A DNA stretch of 64,000 nt from Clostridium caldaquaticum (GTDB taxonomy: Bacteria > Bacillota > Clostridia > Clostridiales > Clostridiaceae): the NCBI RefSeq assembly GCF_023806125.1, contig NZ_JAMSKT010000010.1, positions 1 to 64,000 on the forward strand, given 5' to 3'. The notes beneath the pieces were generated by a model, which was not told the DNA's origin, made no database searches, and saw nothing but the letters and a program-made list of their open reading frames with translations. Positions 52,535-61,993 of this stretch are shown one piece after another. Positions within the stretch are counted from its first letter, which is position 1. Each line of letters starts with the position of its first letter. A program made the translations under genes and the position numbers.

Positions 52535-52934
52535 TTATTCTTTGAACTTTTTGAACCCTTTGTACCTTGCCTTCTACAGGAATTAAATCTTTCTTTGTAG
52601 TAAGATTTCTAACATTCATAATACTTATAGTTTCTCTGTCTTCTTTGCCTTTTTTACCTTTAATACCCTGTATAATTACAAGGTTGCCTTGATTAATAGT
52701 TATAAATTCAGGTTTTTTAAACCATCTGTTTTTTTGATATACGCATTTAATAACTGATTTGCTTCGATCAGGTTTAACTATGAGAGTAGCTTTAATTTTA
52801 TGAAACAACCAAAGTATAGTTTTTTCTTCTATTTTTACAGATATAACATTACCTTGAATTTGTGTAAGTCTTTCCCCGTATTTTTTTAAAAAGTTTTCAG
52901 TGTAATATTTGGCGAATTTTTCCTTAATACTCAT
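52530..52934 (-). CDS. Conserved-looking small basic protein of unknown function
   Basis: 134 aa, strongly basic. It starts with an amphipathic helix (KEKFAKYYTENFLKKYGERL) followed by alternating beta strands (GNVISVKIEEKTILW, KATLIVKPD, EFITINQGNLVIIQGI), which suggests a small beta-barrel. The tail repeats VQ/RVQ. No catalytic motif, signal or membrane helix is visible. AAGGAG precedes the ATG. Not recognised. Confidence 0.75.
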   Translation of the reverse strand: MSIKEKFAKYYTENFLKKYGERLTQIQGNVISVKIEEKTILWLFHKIKATLIVKPDRSKSVIKCVYQKNRWFKKPEFITINQGNLVIIQGIKGKKGKEDRETISIMNVRNLTTKKDLIPVEGKVQRVQKVQRIK

Positions 52935-53217
52935 ATGTATGACTCCTTTGCAAATAGTTTATTTTTATTATTTACAATTAGTAAAATTAATAAAAATGAC
53001 ATTTTTTATCTACATTATAACACAATGTACTCTCTTTTAAAATATATAATATTTTTATATTTTATTTTACCAATAAAACTACATAATTATAAGAGAATTT
53101 GATAAAAATACTAGGATAAAATATACTTTCTAGTATATACTTGTTACTTTTGTATAATTGGTATAGAATACTACTGATTAATCTATTGGAAAATAAATTA
53201 AATAGGAGTTGAATGAA
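52935..53217 (+). promoter_or_regulatory. Intergenic region with candidate deoC promoter and palindrome
   Basis: AT-rich. A candidate -35 TTGTTA (53141-53146), 17-base spacer, -10 TAGAAT (53164-53169). A perfect 10-bp palindrome AGTATATACT (53132-53141) touches the -35 and could be an operator, though such short AT palindromes arise by chance. Confidence 0.4.
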
Positions 53218-53892
53218 ATGAAAAAAGAAGAACTAGCAAAGTTTATAGATCATACTATATTAAAACCGGAAGCTTCTGAAGAGCAAATAAGAAAAGTTTG
53301 TGAAGAAGCTTTAAAGTATAGGTTTGCTTCTGTTTGCATAAATCCTTGTCATGTTTCTTTAGTTGCTAGTTTGCTTAAGGGAAGCTCTGTTAAAGTATGT
53401 ACAGTCATTGGTTTTCCTTTGGGAGCAAACAGCAGTAAAATAAAAGCTTTTGAAACCTCTGAAGCAATTAAAGAAGGTGCAGAGGAAGTTGATATGGTAA
53501 TTAATATAGGAAAGCTTAAGGATGGCTGTTATGATTATGTAAAAGAAGATATAAAAGCTGTTGTTGAAGCCGCAAAAGGTAAAGCTTTAACAAAGGTAAT
53601 CATTGAAACTTGCCTGCTTACTGATGAAGAGAAGGTTACGGCATGTAAATTAGCAAAGGAAGCTGGAGCAGATTTTGTAAAAACTTCAACGGGATTTTCA
53701 AGCGGCGGAGCTACTGAAGCTGATATAAAACTTATGAGACAAACTGTAGGAGAAGAAATGGGTGTTAAAGCTTCAGGAGGAGTAAGAAGTTATGAGGAAG
53801 CAGTAAAAATGATTAGAGCTGGTGCCACTAGAATTGGAGCCTCTGCATCCGTAGCAATATGTGAAGGCGGAGAAGCAAATACTAAATATTAA
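53218..53892 (+). CDS. deoC: Deoxyribose-phosphate aldolase
   Basis: 224 aa from ATG 53218, with ATAGGAG ten bases before; a TTG at 53209 is too close to that site. DeoC motifs: [30 protein letters not shown], Schiff-base Lys K155 in FVKTSTGF, and VKASGGVRS with the second Lys. It cleaves deoxyribose-5-phosphate to glyceraldehyde-3-phosphate and acetaldehyde in nucleoside catabolism. No other deo genes are adjacent. Confidence 0.97.
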   Translation: MKKEELAKFIDHTILKPEASEEQIRKVCEEALKYRFASVCINPCHVSLVASLLKGSSVKVCTVIGFPLGANSSKIKAFETSEAIKEGAEEVDMVINIGKLKDGCYDYVKEDIKAVVEAAKGKALTKVIIETCLLTDEEKVTACKLAKEAGADFVKTSTGFSSGGATEADIKLMRQTVGEEMGVKASGGVRSYEEAVKMIRAGATRIGASASVAICEGGEANTKY

Positions 53893-53904
53893 ATTTAAAT
53901 TTTT

Positions 53905-53939
53905 AAAACTACGTTTTTATAGAAAAAACGTAGTTTTTT
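53905..53939 (+). terminator. deoC terminator
   Basis: AAAACTACGTTTTT (53905-53918) pairs with AAAAACGTAGTTTT (53924-53937), 5-nt loop, ending in a T-run to 53939. Confidence 0.88.
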
Positions 53940-54051
53940 ATTATTAATTGTTCCTAAAATAAAAATTTTAGAATATTAATATAGTAAATAAGGAGATTAG
54001 ATGTTTTTCAGGCAGACTTATTTTAAGCTATTATGAAGGGGGAATAGGAGA

Positions 54052-56343
54052 GTGACATTAGAACTTACACCTAAAGAAATTATTTATGAATTTTGTTTTG
54101 ATAATGATATGTCCAGGGAAGAAGTTGACTATATACCAGAATATAGTGATGTTTATAAAAAGATAAAAAGTGCCTTAGAGATAGATGAAAGCGGATATAA
54201 TATTTTTTTAATTGATGATTTTTCAAAAAATAAATTAAAAAATATTATGAATTTCGTAGAAAAAATTCTAGATAAGAAAGATAAACCTCAGGATATCTGC
54301 TATATAGTTTATGATGATCCTAAACGTCCTAAGGTACTTTTTTTGCCTGGAGGTAAGGGTGTAGAGTTGAAAAAGACAATAGAAGATATACAAAAGGCCT
54401 ATTCAGAAAGTACCTTCAATTTCTATAATAGTAGTTCCAATAAGGAAAAAGAAAATATAATCGACAATATGCAGAAGAAAAGAAATGAAATTATTAACAA
54501 ATTAGAAGATAAGGCAGAGGAATATGGCTTTGAAATAAAGGTTACTCAGGGTGGTTTCGTATTTATACCTTTAAAAGAAGGCGAAACTATGACTGAAAAG
54601 GATTATGCTGACTTAGATAGAGATAAAAAGGATGAAATTCTTGATAAGATTTCTGTGTTAAAAGGAGATGCAGAGTATATATTAGATGAATTAAAAGACA
54701 TTGAAGTTGAGGAACTTAAAAAAGTAAAAAAAATTTTTGCAGAGCATTTTAAAAATAATTTAAGAAGCATAAAAGAAGGTTATAAAGCAGCTTTTGGTGA
54801 ACTAGAGGAAGCTTTTAAGTTTTTAGAAAATGTTTGCAATGAAATTGAAACTAACATAATTAATAATTATTCTGTTAGTTATGAAGAAGATGAAGAAAAG
54901 ATAAACGAGATTATTTATAAGTATGAAGTTAATGTATTAGTTGATAATAGTGCATTTGAAAGACCTCAGGTTATATATGAAGAAGATCCGAGTGTAAATA
55001 ATCTTTTGGGTAGTATAGAGTATGAAAATAGAAATAATGTATATACAACAGATGTATCCTTAATAAAAGCAGGTTCAATGTTAAAGGCAAATGAGGGATG
55101 CCTTATAATAAGAGCCAGCAGCTTATTTACTAACTTGCAGGCTTACTATTATCTTAAAAAGACTTTAATTTCTGAAAAAGTAAATTTAGATTATAATAGA
55201 GGTTATTTGGAATTGTTATCTTTGAATAGTTTAAAGCCGGATACAATTAGTATAAAAGAAAAAGTAATTATTATAGGTGATTATGAAACCTATGATGTGC
55301 TCTATAATTATGATGAGGATTTCAGAAAGATTTTTAAAATAAGAGCAGAGTATGCACCGATTGTAGATATAGATGAAAGTATAAAGAAAATCTTTGTCAG
55401 CAATATAATTAAAATTTGTGAAGAAAATAAATTGAAACCATTAACTAATAAAGCAATTAGTGAAATAGCTAAGTTTTTATCAAGAAAAGCAGAAAATAGA
55501 AATAAGCTATATTTTGATGACAGTGAAATCAATAGATTGCTTATGCTTTCAAATAATAAGGTTATAAATGAAAAAAAAGAAAGTATAGATGCGGAAGATA
55601 TAAGAAAAGTAGCTTATGAGGAAGAAAACATTCATAAAGAAATATTAGATAACTATAAGAGCAGAAGAATACTGATAGATGTAAAAGGAACTATAGTTGG
55701 TCAAATTAATGGACTTTCTGTTATCGATGCAGGATATTTTAAATTAGGAAAGCCTATAAAAATAACCTGTTCCTGTTATAAAGGTGAAGGCAGTATAATA
55801 GATGTTCAGAAAGAGAGCAATTTAAGTGGAGAAATTCACAGCAAATCTATAAATATACTAAAAGGATATATAAATAGATTAGTCAATGCCTATACAAGAC
55901 TGCCAGTTGATTTTCATTTAAGTTTTGAGCAGCTTTATGGAAAAATAGATGGGGACAGTGCTTCCGTTGCAGAAATAATATGTATGATTTCTGCCTTAAG
56001 TAAAATACCTATTAAACAGAACATAGCTGTTACTGGTTCCATTAATCAATTTGGGCAGGTTCAGCCTATTGGAGGAGTAAATGACAAAATTGAAGGCTTT
56101 TTTAATATTTGTAGGGTTTTAGATACAACGGATGATAAAGGAGTACTTATTCCCTACAGCAATATAAATGATATTGTCTTAAGTTACGAAGTAGAAGAAG
56201 AAGTACAAAAAGGTAAATTTCACATTTATACTATGAAAACAGTAGAGGATGCCATAGAAATATTGATGGGAGAAGGCAGGGTAAGCTTTAAGGATGTTTT
56301 TGATGCGGCTTTAAAAGAAATTAAAAAGTATAGTAAAAAATAA
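54052..56343 (+). CDS. Lon-like (S16) protease with degenerate AAA region
   Basis: 763 aa from GTG 54052. The C-terminal Lon protease domain (about 560-750) has catalytic S636 in DGDSASV and K679 in GGVNDKIEGF, 43 residues apart as in classical Lon. The front half follows the YcbZ/AAA_32 plan: NIFLIDDFSKNKLKNIM stands where a P-loop would be, a helical insert covers about 130-290, then ANEGCLIIRASSLF and the sensor-like IRAEYAPIVDID. No GxxxxGK[ST] is present, so ATP use is doubtful. Substrates are unknown. Confidence 0.88.
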   Translation: MTLELTPKEIIYEFCFDNDMSREEVDYIPEYSDVYKKIKSALEIDESGYNIFLIDDFSKNKLKNIMNFVEKILDKKDKPQDICYIVYDDPKRPKVLFLPGGKGVELKKTIEDIQKAYSESTFNFYNSSSNKEKENIIDNMQKKRNEIINKLEDKAEEYGFEIKVTQGGFVFIPLKEGETMTEKDYADLDRDKKDEILDKISVLKGDAEYILDELKDIEVEELKKVKKIFAEHFKNNLRSIKEGYKAAFGELEEAFKFLENVCNEIETNIINNYSVSYEEDEEKINEIIYKYEVNVLVDNSAFERPQVIYEEDPSVNNLLGSIEYENRNNVYTTDVSLIKAGSMLKANEGCLIIRASSLFTNLQAYYYLKKTLISEKVNLDYNRGYLELLSLNSLKPDTISIKEKVIIIGDYETYDVLYNYDEDFRKIFKIRAEYAPIVDIDESIKKIFVSNIIKICEENKLKPLTNKAISEIAKFLSRKAENRNKLYFDDSEINRLLMLSNNKVINEKKESIDAEDIRKVAYEEENIHKEILDNYKSRRILIDVKGTIVGQINGLSVIDAGYFKLGKPIKITCSCYKGEGSIIDVQKESNLSGEIHSKSINILKGYINRLVNAYTRLPVDFHLSFEQLYGKIDGDSASVAEIICMISALSKIPIKQNIAVTGSINQFGQVQPIGGVNDKIEGFFNICRVLDTTDDKGVLIPYSNINDIVLSYEVEEEVQKGKFHIYTMKTVEDAIEILMGEGRVSFKDVFDAALKEIKKYSKK

Positions 56344-56344
56344 A

Positions 56345-56371
56345 AAAGAATGGAGTATTTCTCCATTCTTT
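56345..56371. terminator. Bidirectional terminator between Lon-like gene and ychF
   Basis: AAAGAATGGAG (56345-56355) pairs with CTCCATTCTTT (56361-56371), loop TATTT. The A-rich left flank gives a T-run for the - strand; the + strand side has a weaker T-tract. Confidence 0.82.
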
Positions 56372-57467
56372 ATACGTTAAATCTAAAGTTTACTACATCT
56401 CCGTCCTGCATTACGTAATCTTTTCCTTCAAGCCTAAAGTAACCTTTTTCTTTAGCTAAGGCTTCGCTGCCGCACTCTACTAATTTGTCATAAGTTATAA
56501 TTTCAGCTCTTATAAAACCTCTTTCAATATCAGAGTGGATTTTACCTGCAGCTTGTGGAGCTTTTGTACCTTTACTTATAGTCCAAGCTCTAACTTCCTG
56601 AACACCAGCTGTTAAAAAGCTCATAAGACCAAGTAATTTATAGCTTGAGTGAATTAATTTATCAAGACCCGTTTCTTCTAAACCATATTCTCTAAGCATC
56701 TCTAATTTTTCTTCATCATCTAAGGAGGAAACTTCTTCTTCAAGTCTTGCACATATTGTTACTACTTCTGAGTTTTCACCTGCAGCGTACTCTCTGACTT
56801 TTAATACATAATTATTTTCTGTATTTCCTGAAATTAAATCATCCTCAGAAACATTAGCTGCATATAGCACAGGTTTTGAAGTAAGCAGGAATAATCCTTT
56901 AGAAAATTCTGATTCATCTTCGTTCATTTCAAGTGTTCTCACAGGCTTTCCAGCTTCTAAATGTTGCTTTAATCTTTCCATAAAGGCTAATTCTTCTTTT
57001 GCTTTTTTATCCCCAGAACGTGCTAGCTTAATAGTTTTTTCAATTCTTCTGTCTAAAACTTCTATATCAGAAAATATAAGCTCTAAATTTATAGTTTCAA
57101 TGTCTCTGATTGGATCAACTGAACCATCTACATGTACTACATTTGGGTCATCAAAACATCTTACCACATGAACAATGGCAGCTACTTCTCTAATATGAGA
57201 TAAAAATTTATTACCTAGTCCTTCACCTTTGCTGGCTCCTTTTACAAGTCCTGCTATATCATAAAATTCTATAGAGGCAAATACTTTTTTTCTTGCATTA
57301 TACATTTTTTCTAGTACATCAAGTCTTTTATCCGGTACATTCACTACACCTATATTTGGTTCAATGGTACAGAAAGGATAATTTGCAGATTCTGCTCCAG
57401 CTTTAGTTATTGCATTAAAGAGTGTGCTTTTTCCAACATTAGGTAAACCTACTATTCCAAGTTTCAT
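56370..57467 (-). CDS. ychF: YchF/OLA1-type ATPase
   Basis: 365 aa. G1 motif GIVGLPNVGKSTLFNAIT, the family's altered base-recognition motif region (YAANVSEDDL), DIAGLVKGASKGEGLGNKFL, and a C-terminal TGS domain (ending GDVVNFRFNV). It is an Obg-related protein preferring ATP; it binds ribosomes and is linked to oxidative stress response. Length is standard. AAAGGAATG precedes the ATG. Confidence 0.97.
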   Translation of the reverse strand: MKLGIVGLPNVGKSTLFNAITKAGAESANYPFCTIEPNIGVVNVPDKRLDVLEKMYNARKKVFASIEFYDIAGLVKGASKGEGLGNKFLSHIREVAAIVHVVRCFDDPNVVHVDGSVDPIRDIETINLELIFSDIEVLDRRIEKTIKLARSGDKKAKEELAFMERLKQHLEAGKPVRTLEMNEDESEFSKGLFLLTSKPVLYAANVSEDDLISGNTENNYVLKVREYAAGENSEVVTICARLEEEVSSLDDEEKLEMLREYGLEETGLDKLIHSSYKLLGLMSFLTAGVQEVRAWTISKGTKAPQAAGKIHSDIERGFIRAEIITYDKLVECGSEALAKEKGYFRLEGKDYVMQDGDVVNFRFNV

Positions 57468-57666
57468 CTATTTACATTCCTTTCGCTCTTTAGTTAACTT
57501 TTCTTTTATAGATTATACATTACAGTTATAGCTATTTCAAGGATAATACTATTAGTATAGTAGAATAAATGTTCTGCAAAAGAAAAAACATATAAAAATT
57601 TTAAATTTTAATTCAAAATTCCTATTTTTTAGAAGGAATTTCTAATTTTTTATAGAATAAATAGCA

Positions 57667-57706
57667 ATAGTGGTGTAAAGTGGTGTAAAGTGGAGTGAAG
57701 TGTTTG
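57667..57706 (+). promoter_or_regulatory. MraZ-box array, four tandem 10-bp repeats
   Basis: ATAGTGGTGT, AAAGTGGTGT, AAAGTGGAGT and GAAGTGTTTG follow one another without gaps from 57667. They fit the MraZ-box form AAAGTG[GT]NNN with 10-bp periodicity described for mollicute MraZ. The array ends 13 bases before the mraZ ATG, so bound MraZ would block transcription of its own operon or translation initiation. Confidence 0.85.
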
Positions 57707-57719
57707 TTGAGGTGGAGTA

Positions 57720-58148
57720 ATGTTCATAGGAGAATATCAGCATGCCCTTGATAATAAAAACAGAATAATTATTCCATCGAAATTCAGAGAGTCGCTTGGA
57801 GAAAATTTTGTGCTTACCAAAGGCCTAGATGGATGTTTGTATGCTTATCCTATGGAAGAATGGAGAATCATGGAAGAAAAATTAAAAAAACTTCCACTTA
57901 CTAATAAGGATGCAAGAGCCTTTGTAAGATTTTTCTTTTCAGGAGCTAATGAAATAGATATAGACAAACAAGGAAGAGCTTTAATACCGCAAAATCTTTT
58001 GGAATATGCACAGATAAAAAAGGAAATAGTAAGTATAGGAGTTTCTACTAGAATAGAAATTTGGAGTAAAGAAAAATGGGAAGAATATAATAATCAAAAT
58101 ATAGATTATGAGGATATTGCGGAAAAGATGAGCGAGCTAGGAATATAG
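57720..58148 (+). CDS. mraZ: MraZ transcriptional regulator
   Basis: 142 aa with two AbrB-like halves, each with the DxxxR motif: [14 protein letters not shown] near residue 11 and [14 protein letters not shown] near 82. MraZ forms rings that bind tandem boxes in its own promoter and represses the division/cell wall cluster. The boxes are present just upstream. GAGGTGGAG precedes the ATG. Confidence 0.97.
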   Translation: MFIGEYQHALDNKNRIIIPSKFRESLGENFVLTKGLDGCLYAYPMEEWRIMEEKLKKLPLTNKDARAFVRFFFSGANEIDIDKQGRALIPQNLLEYAQIKKEIVSIGVSTRIEIWSKEKWEEYNNQNIDYEDIAEKMSELGI

Positions 58149-58171
58149 GCTTAATGCAAAGGAGAATTAAA

Positions 58172-59104
58172 ATGGACTTTAAACACGTGTCAGTATTGCT
58201 TCATGAAACTGTTGAAGCTTTGAATATTAAAGAAGACGGGATATATGTTGACTGTACTTTAGGTGGTGCTGGTCATTCAAGTGAAATCATAAAAAAGTTA
58301 AGTTCAAAGGGAAGGCTAATCGGCATAGATCAGGATAGAGATGCATTAAATGCTGCAAAAGAAAGGCTCAAGGAATACAACAATGTGATACTTGTTCATG
58401 ATAATTTTACAAATATAGAAGCTATTCTTAATGATTTAAATATTGATAAGGTAGATGGAGTTTTAGCAGACTTAGGAGTTTCATCTTACCAGTTAGATAA
58501 AGGTGAAAGAGGCTTTAGCTATATGCAGGATGCACCTTTAGATATGAGAATGAATAGAGAGAGTGAGTTTTCTGCTTATAATGTTGTAAACAATTATAGT
58601 GAAGAAGAATTATATAAAGTAATTAGAGATTATGGAGAAGAAAAGTTTGCTGGTAGAATAGCTAAGTTTATTATAAATAGAAGAAAAGAGGGTCCTATTA
58701 GAACTACTTTTCAGCTTGTAGATATAATTAAAAGTGCTATACCTGCAAAGATGAGGCGTGAGGGACCACATCCAGCTAAAAGGACTTTTCAGGCTATACG
58801 TATTGAGGTTAACAAGGAATTAGAGATATTAGATAAAACTATCGATGGAGCAGTTAGAAAGCTAAATACTGGAGGAAGGATAGCTATAATAACTTTCCAT
58901 TCTTTAGAAGATAGAATTATAAAAAATAAATTTAAAACGTTAGAAGAACCATGCACTTGTCCAAAAGAGTTCCCAATATGCGTATGTGGCAAGAAACCTG
59001 AATTGAAGGTAATAACGAGAAAACCTATAGAGCCTTCTGCCATGGAAGTAGAGGTAAATCCTAGAAGCAGAAGCGCTAAACTAAGAGTTGCAGAGAAAAT
59101 TTAG
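58172..59104 (+). CDS. rsmH: RsmH 16S rRNA (cytosine-1402-N4) methyltransferase
   Basis: 310 aa from ATG 58172, with AAAGGAG at 58158-58164; an ATG at 58154 lies before that site. SAM-binding [13 protein letters not shown], catalytic-region [41 protein letters not shown] and a C-terminal Cys cluster ([12 protein letters not shown]). It methylates C1402 in the ribosomal decoding centre. It always follows mraZ in this cluster. Confidence 0.97.
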   Translation: MDFKHVSVLLHETVEALNIKEDGIYVDCTLGGAGHSSEIIKKLSSKGRLIGIDQDRDALNAAKERLKEYNNVILVHDNFTNIEAILNDLNIDKVDGVLADLGVSSYQLDKGERGFSYMQDAPLDMRMNRESEFSAYNVVNNYSEEELYKVIRDYGEEKFAGRIAKFIINRRKEGPIRTTFQLVDIIKSAIPAKMRREGPHPAKRTFQAIRIEVNKELEILDKTIDGAVRKLNTGGRIAIITFHSLEDRIIKNKFKTLEEPCTCPKEFPICVCGKKPELKVITRKPIEPSAMEVEVNPRSRSAKLRVAEKI

Positions 59105-59131
59105 TTCTAATTTTGGGATGGGGTGAATAAA

Positions 59132-59632
59132 GTGATAGTAATGGAAAATAAAAACTTAGTAAATGGTAATACGGTTTTGGCTCCTAAACATAAGCCTTAT
59201 TATCCAGATAGGGATAAAGAGTATGAAAAGCTAAAAAAAGCAAAAGAGGAAGAAAGAAAAGCCTTAATTGAAAAAAGGCTTGAAAAAAAGAAACAAACAA
59301 TGAAGCTTATAGTACTTGCTCTAGTAACAGGAATTATACTCATACTGCGTTATTCTGCAGTATACAAACTTCAAAAGAGTTTAACAAACATTAAAACTGA
59401 AATGCATAATATAACTATGGAAAATGAGAATCTAAAGGTTGAATTGATAAAAGCAAGCAATATGGAGCAGGTTGAAAAAGTTGCTAAATCAAAACTTAAT
59501 ATGATTACTCCCGATAAGAAAAATGTTATTTATTTAGAAACCACTAAAGATTATTTTGCAAAAGATACTAAGGAAACTGAAAAAAATGTTCAGGAGGACT
59601 TAATTGCAAAAATAAAGAATATGTTGTTTTAG
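59132..59632 (+). CDS. ftsL: FtsL-type division protein
   Basis: About 166 aa; GTG 59132 fits GGGGTG six bases before, with GTG 59123 and ATG 59141 as alternatives. A long charged cytoplasmic head (Lys/Glu-rich), one membrane helix near 53-70 (LIVLALVTGIILILRYS), then an extracellular coiled coil (LQKSLTNIKTEMHNITMENE) and MEQVEKVAKSKLNMITPD. It scaffolds FtsW/PBP at the septum. Its stop overlaps the region where the PBP gene begins. Confidence 0.88.
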   Translation: MIVMENKNLVNGNTVLAPKHKPYYPDRDKEYEKLKKAKEEERKALIEKRLEKKKQTMKLIVLALVTGIILILRYSAVYKLQKSLTNIKTEMHNITMENENLKVELIKASNMEQVEKVAKSKLNMITPDKKNVIYLETTKDYFAKDTKETEKNVQEDLIAKIKNMLF

Positions 59633-59646
59633 TGGGGGTATATAAG

Positions 59647-61833
59647 TTGGCTAGAGATGAATATAGGGACAAGGTCATAATAAAAAAAAGGATGCTGATT
59701 TCATTTAGCATACTTTTTATTTTGTTTTTTTTGTTGTGTATAAGATTGTCCTATATAATGATAGTTCAATCCGAACATCTGACAAAGCTAGCTAAAGAAC
59801 AATGGACAAGTGATGTAAAAATAGATGCCAAGCGAGGAAGAATACTTGATAGATATGGTCGTGAGCTTGCAGTAAGTGCTAATGTTTTTAGAGTTGATTT
59901 AGATATGAATACCTTTAGACAATATCTGGATGAGAATGGATTAACAAAGGAACAAATTGCACCTAAAATAGCGAATGCATTAAACATGGAGTCTGATGAA
60001 GTTTTAAAAATTTTAAATAAAACTCTTCCTGGAGGACTCCCAATGGCTTCAGCAAATCTTGCAAGAAGGATTGAAAAGGCTGAGGCAGATAAGGTGAGGG
60101 ACTTAAATATTAGAGGGCTTTTAGTGTCTTCAGATACTAAAAGATATTATCCTAATGATAATTTTCTATCTCATGTTTTAGGTTTTGTTAGAAGTGACGG
60201 AGTAGGATTGAATGGGGTAGAACTTAGCTATGACGAAGTATTGTCTGGTATTCCAGGGAGACTAATTGCAGAAACAGATAATAAAAGTAAAGGTCAGCCC
60301 TACATAATATCAGAATTTACTAAACCTGTTGATGGAAAAGATTTAGTTTTAACTATAGATGAGATGATACAACATTTTGCAGAAAAAGCTGCAGCACAGG
60401 CTTTAAGTGATAACAAAGCTAAAGCAGTTACAATTATAGTAATGGATCCTAACAATGGCGAGATTTTAGCAATGGCTAATAAGCCTGATTTTAACCCAAA
60501 TGATCCTTGGGAACAAGGTAAAACAGATGATGAATTGCAGAAGATGTGGAGAAATAGAGCAGTAAGCGATACTTTTGAACCAGGATCTATTTTTAAAGTA
60601 ATAACTGCATATGCTGCAATGGAAGAAAAGTTAGTGGAAGAGGATGATCGATTTGTTTGTGGAGGAAGCAGTAGAATATTAAATAGAACAATTCATTGCT
60701 GGAAGAGGACAGGACATGGAGAGCAAAATTTTGTAGATATACTAAAAAATTCCTGTAATGTGGGATTTATGGAACTTGGGAGGAGACTTGGCAAGCAAAA
60801 CTTGGTTAAATACATAAATCAATTTGGATTTGGAAAGAAAACAGGCATTGATCTTCCAGGTGAAGCAAAAGGTATAATAAGAAAAGTTGAAGACATAACA
60901 GATGTAGACGTAGCTACCATATCTTTTGGACAGAGCAATACAGTTTCAGCAATACAGTATTTAACTGCATTAAATGCAATAGCTAATGGAGGAAAGCTTA
61001 TAACTCCTCATATAATGAAAGAAGTAATACATTATGATGAAGATAATAAAAAAGTTATAGACCAAAAATATGAAAAATATAATGAAAGAAGTATATTAAA
61101 GGAAGATGTTGCTAATACTTTAAGAGAATATTTAGAAAAGGTTGTTTCAGAAGGTGGAGGTAAAAATGCTTATATACCAGGTTATCATATAGCAGGAAAG
61201 ACAGGAACAGCCCAGAAAGTAGATAGTGTTACCAAAACTTATGCTGCTGGAAAATATATAGCTTCTTTTGGAGGTATGGCTCCTGCAGATAAACCTATAA
61301 TTTCTTTGTTTGTATCAATTGATGAGCCAGATCCGTCTAACTACTACGCAGGACAAATTGCCGCACCAGTTGCTAAGCAAATATTCAATGATATATTTAA
61401 TTATCTTGGAATAGAGGCAGATGCTTCTGCTGTGGAAATTGCTGAAAGTATGAAAAAAGACGTTTTAATACCTGAGCTTAGAGGTATGAAAAAGACTGAA
61501 GCTGTGAAGATATTGAAAGAGTTAAAACTGGAATACGAAATAGATAGTAAAGGTGAATATATTGTAGATATGAATCCTAAACCTGGATATAGTGTTAAAG
61601 AAGGCAAGAAAATTGTGCTTTACACAGGAACTGGCTCAAATTATAATAAAGAAGTGGTTGTGCCTAACCTAATCGGCTATAGTAAGGAAAAAGCTTCTCA
61701 AATACTAGAAGAACTGGGACTTAAGGCAGAATTTACAGGAGAGGGCTTGGTAGCTGAGCAGAACATTGAGGAAGGTCAGAAAGTAGGTAAGGGTACTACT
61801 TTATTTTTAGAATTAGATATTGTTCCAGATTAA
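59647..61833 (+). CDS. spoVD: Class B penicillin-binding protein with two PASTA domains (FtsI/SpoVD type)
   Basis: 728 aa from TTG 59647, behind GGGGG at 59634-59638. One membrane anchor (about 17-38), a dimerisation domain (about 50-220), then the transpeptidase: S314-xx-K in FEPGSIFKVI, SCN in KNSCNVGFMELG, and KTG in AGKTGTAQKV. Two PASTA repeats follow (VLIPELRGMKKTEAV; VVVPNLIGYSKEKAS). It cross-links septal or spore peptidoglycan. Two PASTA units favour a vegetative FtsI role as much as SpoVD. Confidence 0.92.
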   Translation: MARDEYRDKVIIKKRMLISFSILFILFFLLCIRLSYIMIVQSEHLTKLAKEQWTSDVKIDAKRGRILDRYGRELAVSANVFRVDLDMNTFRQYLDENGLTKEQIAPKIANALNMESDEVLKILNKTLPGGLPMASANLARRIEKAEADKVRDLNIRGLLVSSDTKRYYPNDNFLSHVLGFVRSDGVGLNGVELSYDEVLSGIPGRLIAETDNKSKGQPYIISEFTKPVDGKDLVLTIDEMIQHFAEKAAAQALSDNKAKAVTIIVMDPNNGEILAMANKPDFNPNDPWEQGKTDDELQKMWRNRAVSDTFEPGSIFKVITAYAAMEEKLVEEDDRFVCGGSSRILNRTIHCWKRTGHGEQNFVDILKNSCNVGFMELGRRLGKQNLVKYINQFGFGKKTGIDLPGEAKGIIRKVEDITDVDVATISFGQSNTVSAIQYLTALNAIANGGKLITPHIMKEVIHYDEDNKKVIDQKYEKYNERSILKEDVANTLREYLEKVVSEGGGKNAYIPGYHIAGKTGTAQKVDSVTKTYAAGKYIASFGGMAPADKPIISLFVSIDEPDPSNYYAGQIAAPVAKQIFNDIFNYLGIEADASAVEIAESMKKDVLIPELRGMKKTEAVKILKELKLEYEIDSKGEYIVDMNPKPGYSVKEGKKIVLYTGTGSNYNKEVVVPNLIGYSKEKASQILEELGLKAEFTGEGLVAEQNIEEGQKVGKGTTLFLELDIVPD

Positions 61834-61852
61834 ACAGTATATTAAGTATTTA

Positions 61853-61940
61853 GGCATGCGTATATTATTAAGAATTTAGATTCACTTAAGAGGACTATGG
61901 AGCAATAAAGCTTAGTGAATTTTAAATAATATTGCATGCC
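61853..61940 (+). repeat. Long imperfect hairpin between the PBP gene and murE
   Basis: GGCATGC (61853-61859) pairs with GCATGCC (61934-61940). The arms continue inward with few mismatches (ATATTATT / AATAATAT, then TTAGATTCACTTAAG / CTTAGTGAATTTTAA) to a loop of about 20 nt (AGGACTATGGAGCAATAAAG region). About 88 nt in total. It could be a structured mRNA leader, a processing or attenuation site, or a small mobile repeat. There is no T-run after it. Confidence 0.65.
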
Positions 61941-61951
61941 AATATTATGTG

Positions 61952-61979
61952 TTTACATAATCATCTAATTACCTATAAT
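61952..61979 (+). promoter_or_regulatory. Candidate sigma-A promoter just before murE
   Basis: TTTACA (61952-61957), 16-base spacer, TATAAT (61974-61979), a strong match. A transcript would start about 61986, only some 8 bases before the ATG and downstream of the GGGAG ribosome site (61980-61984), so if used it makes a nearly leaderless message. It may be fortuitous. Confidence 0.45.
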
Positions 61980-61993
61980 GGGAGTGTGTTAGC

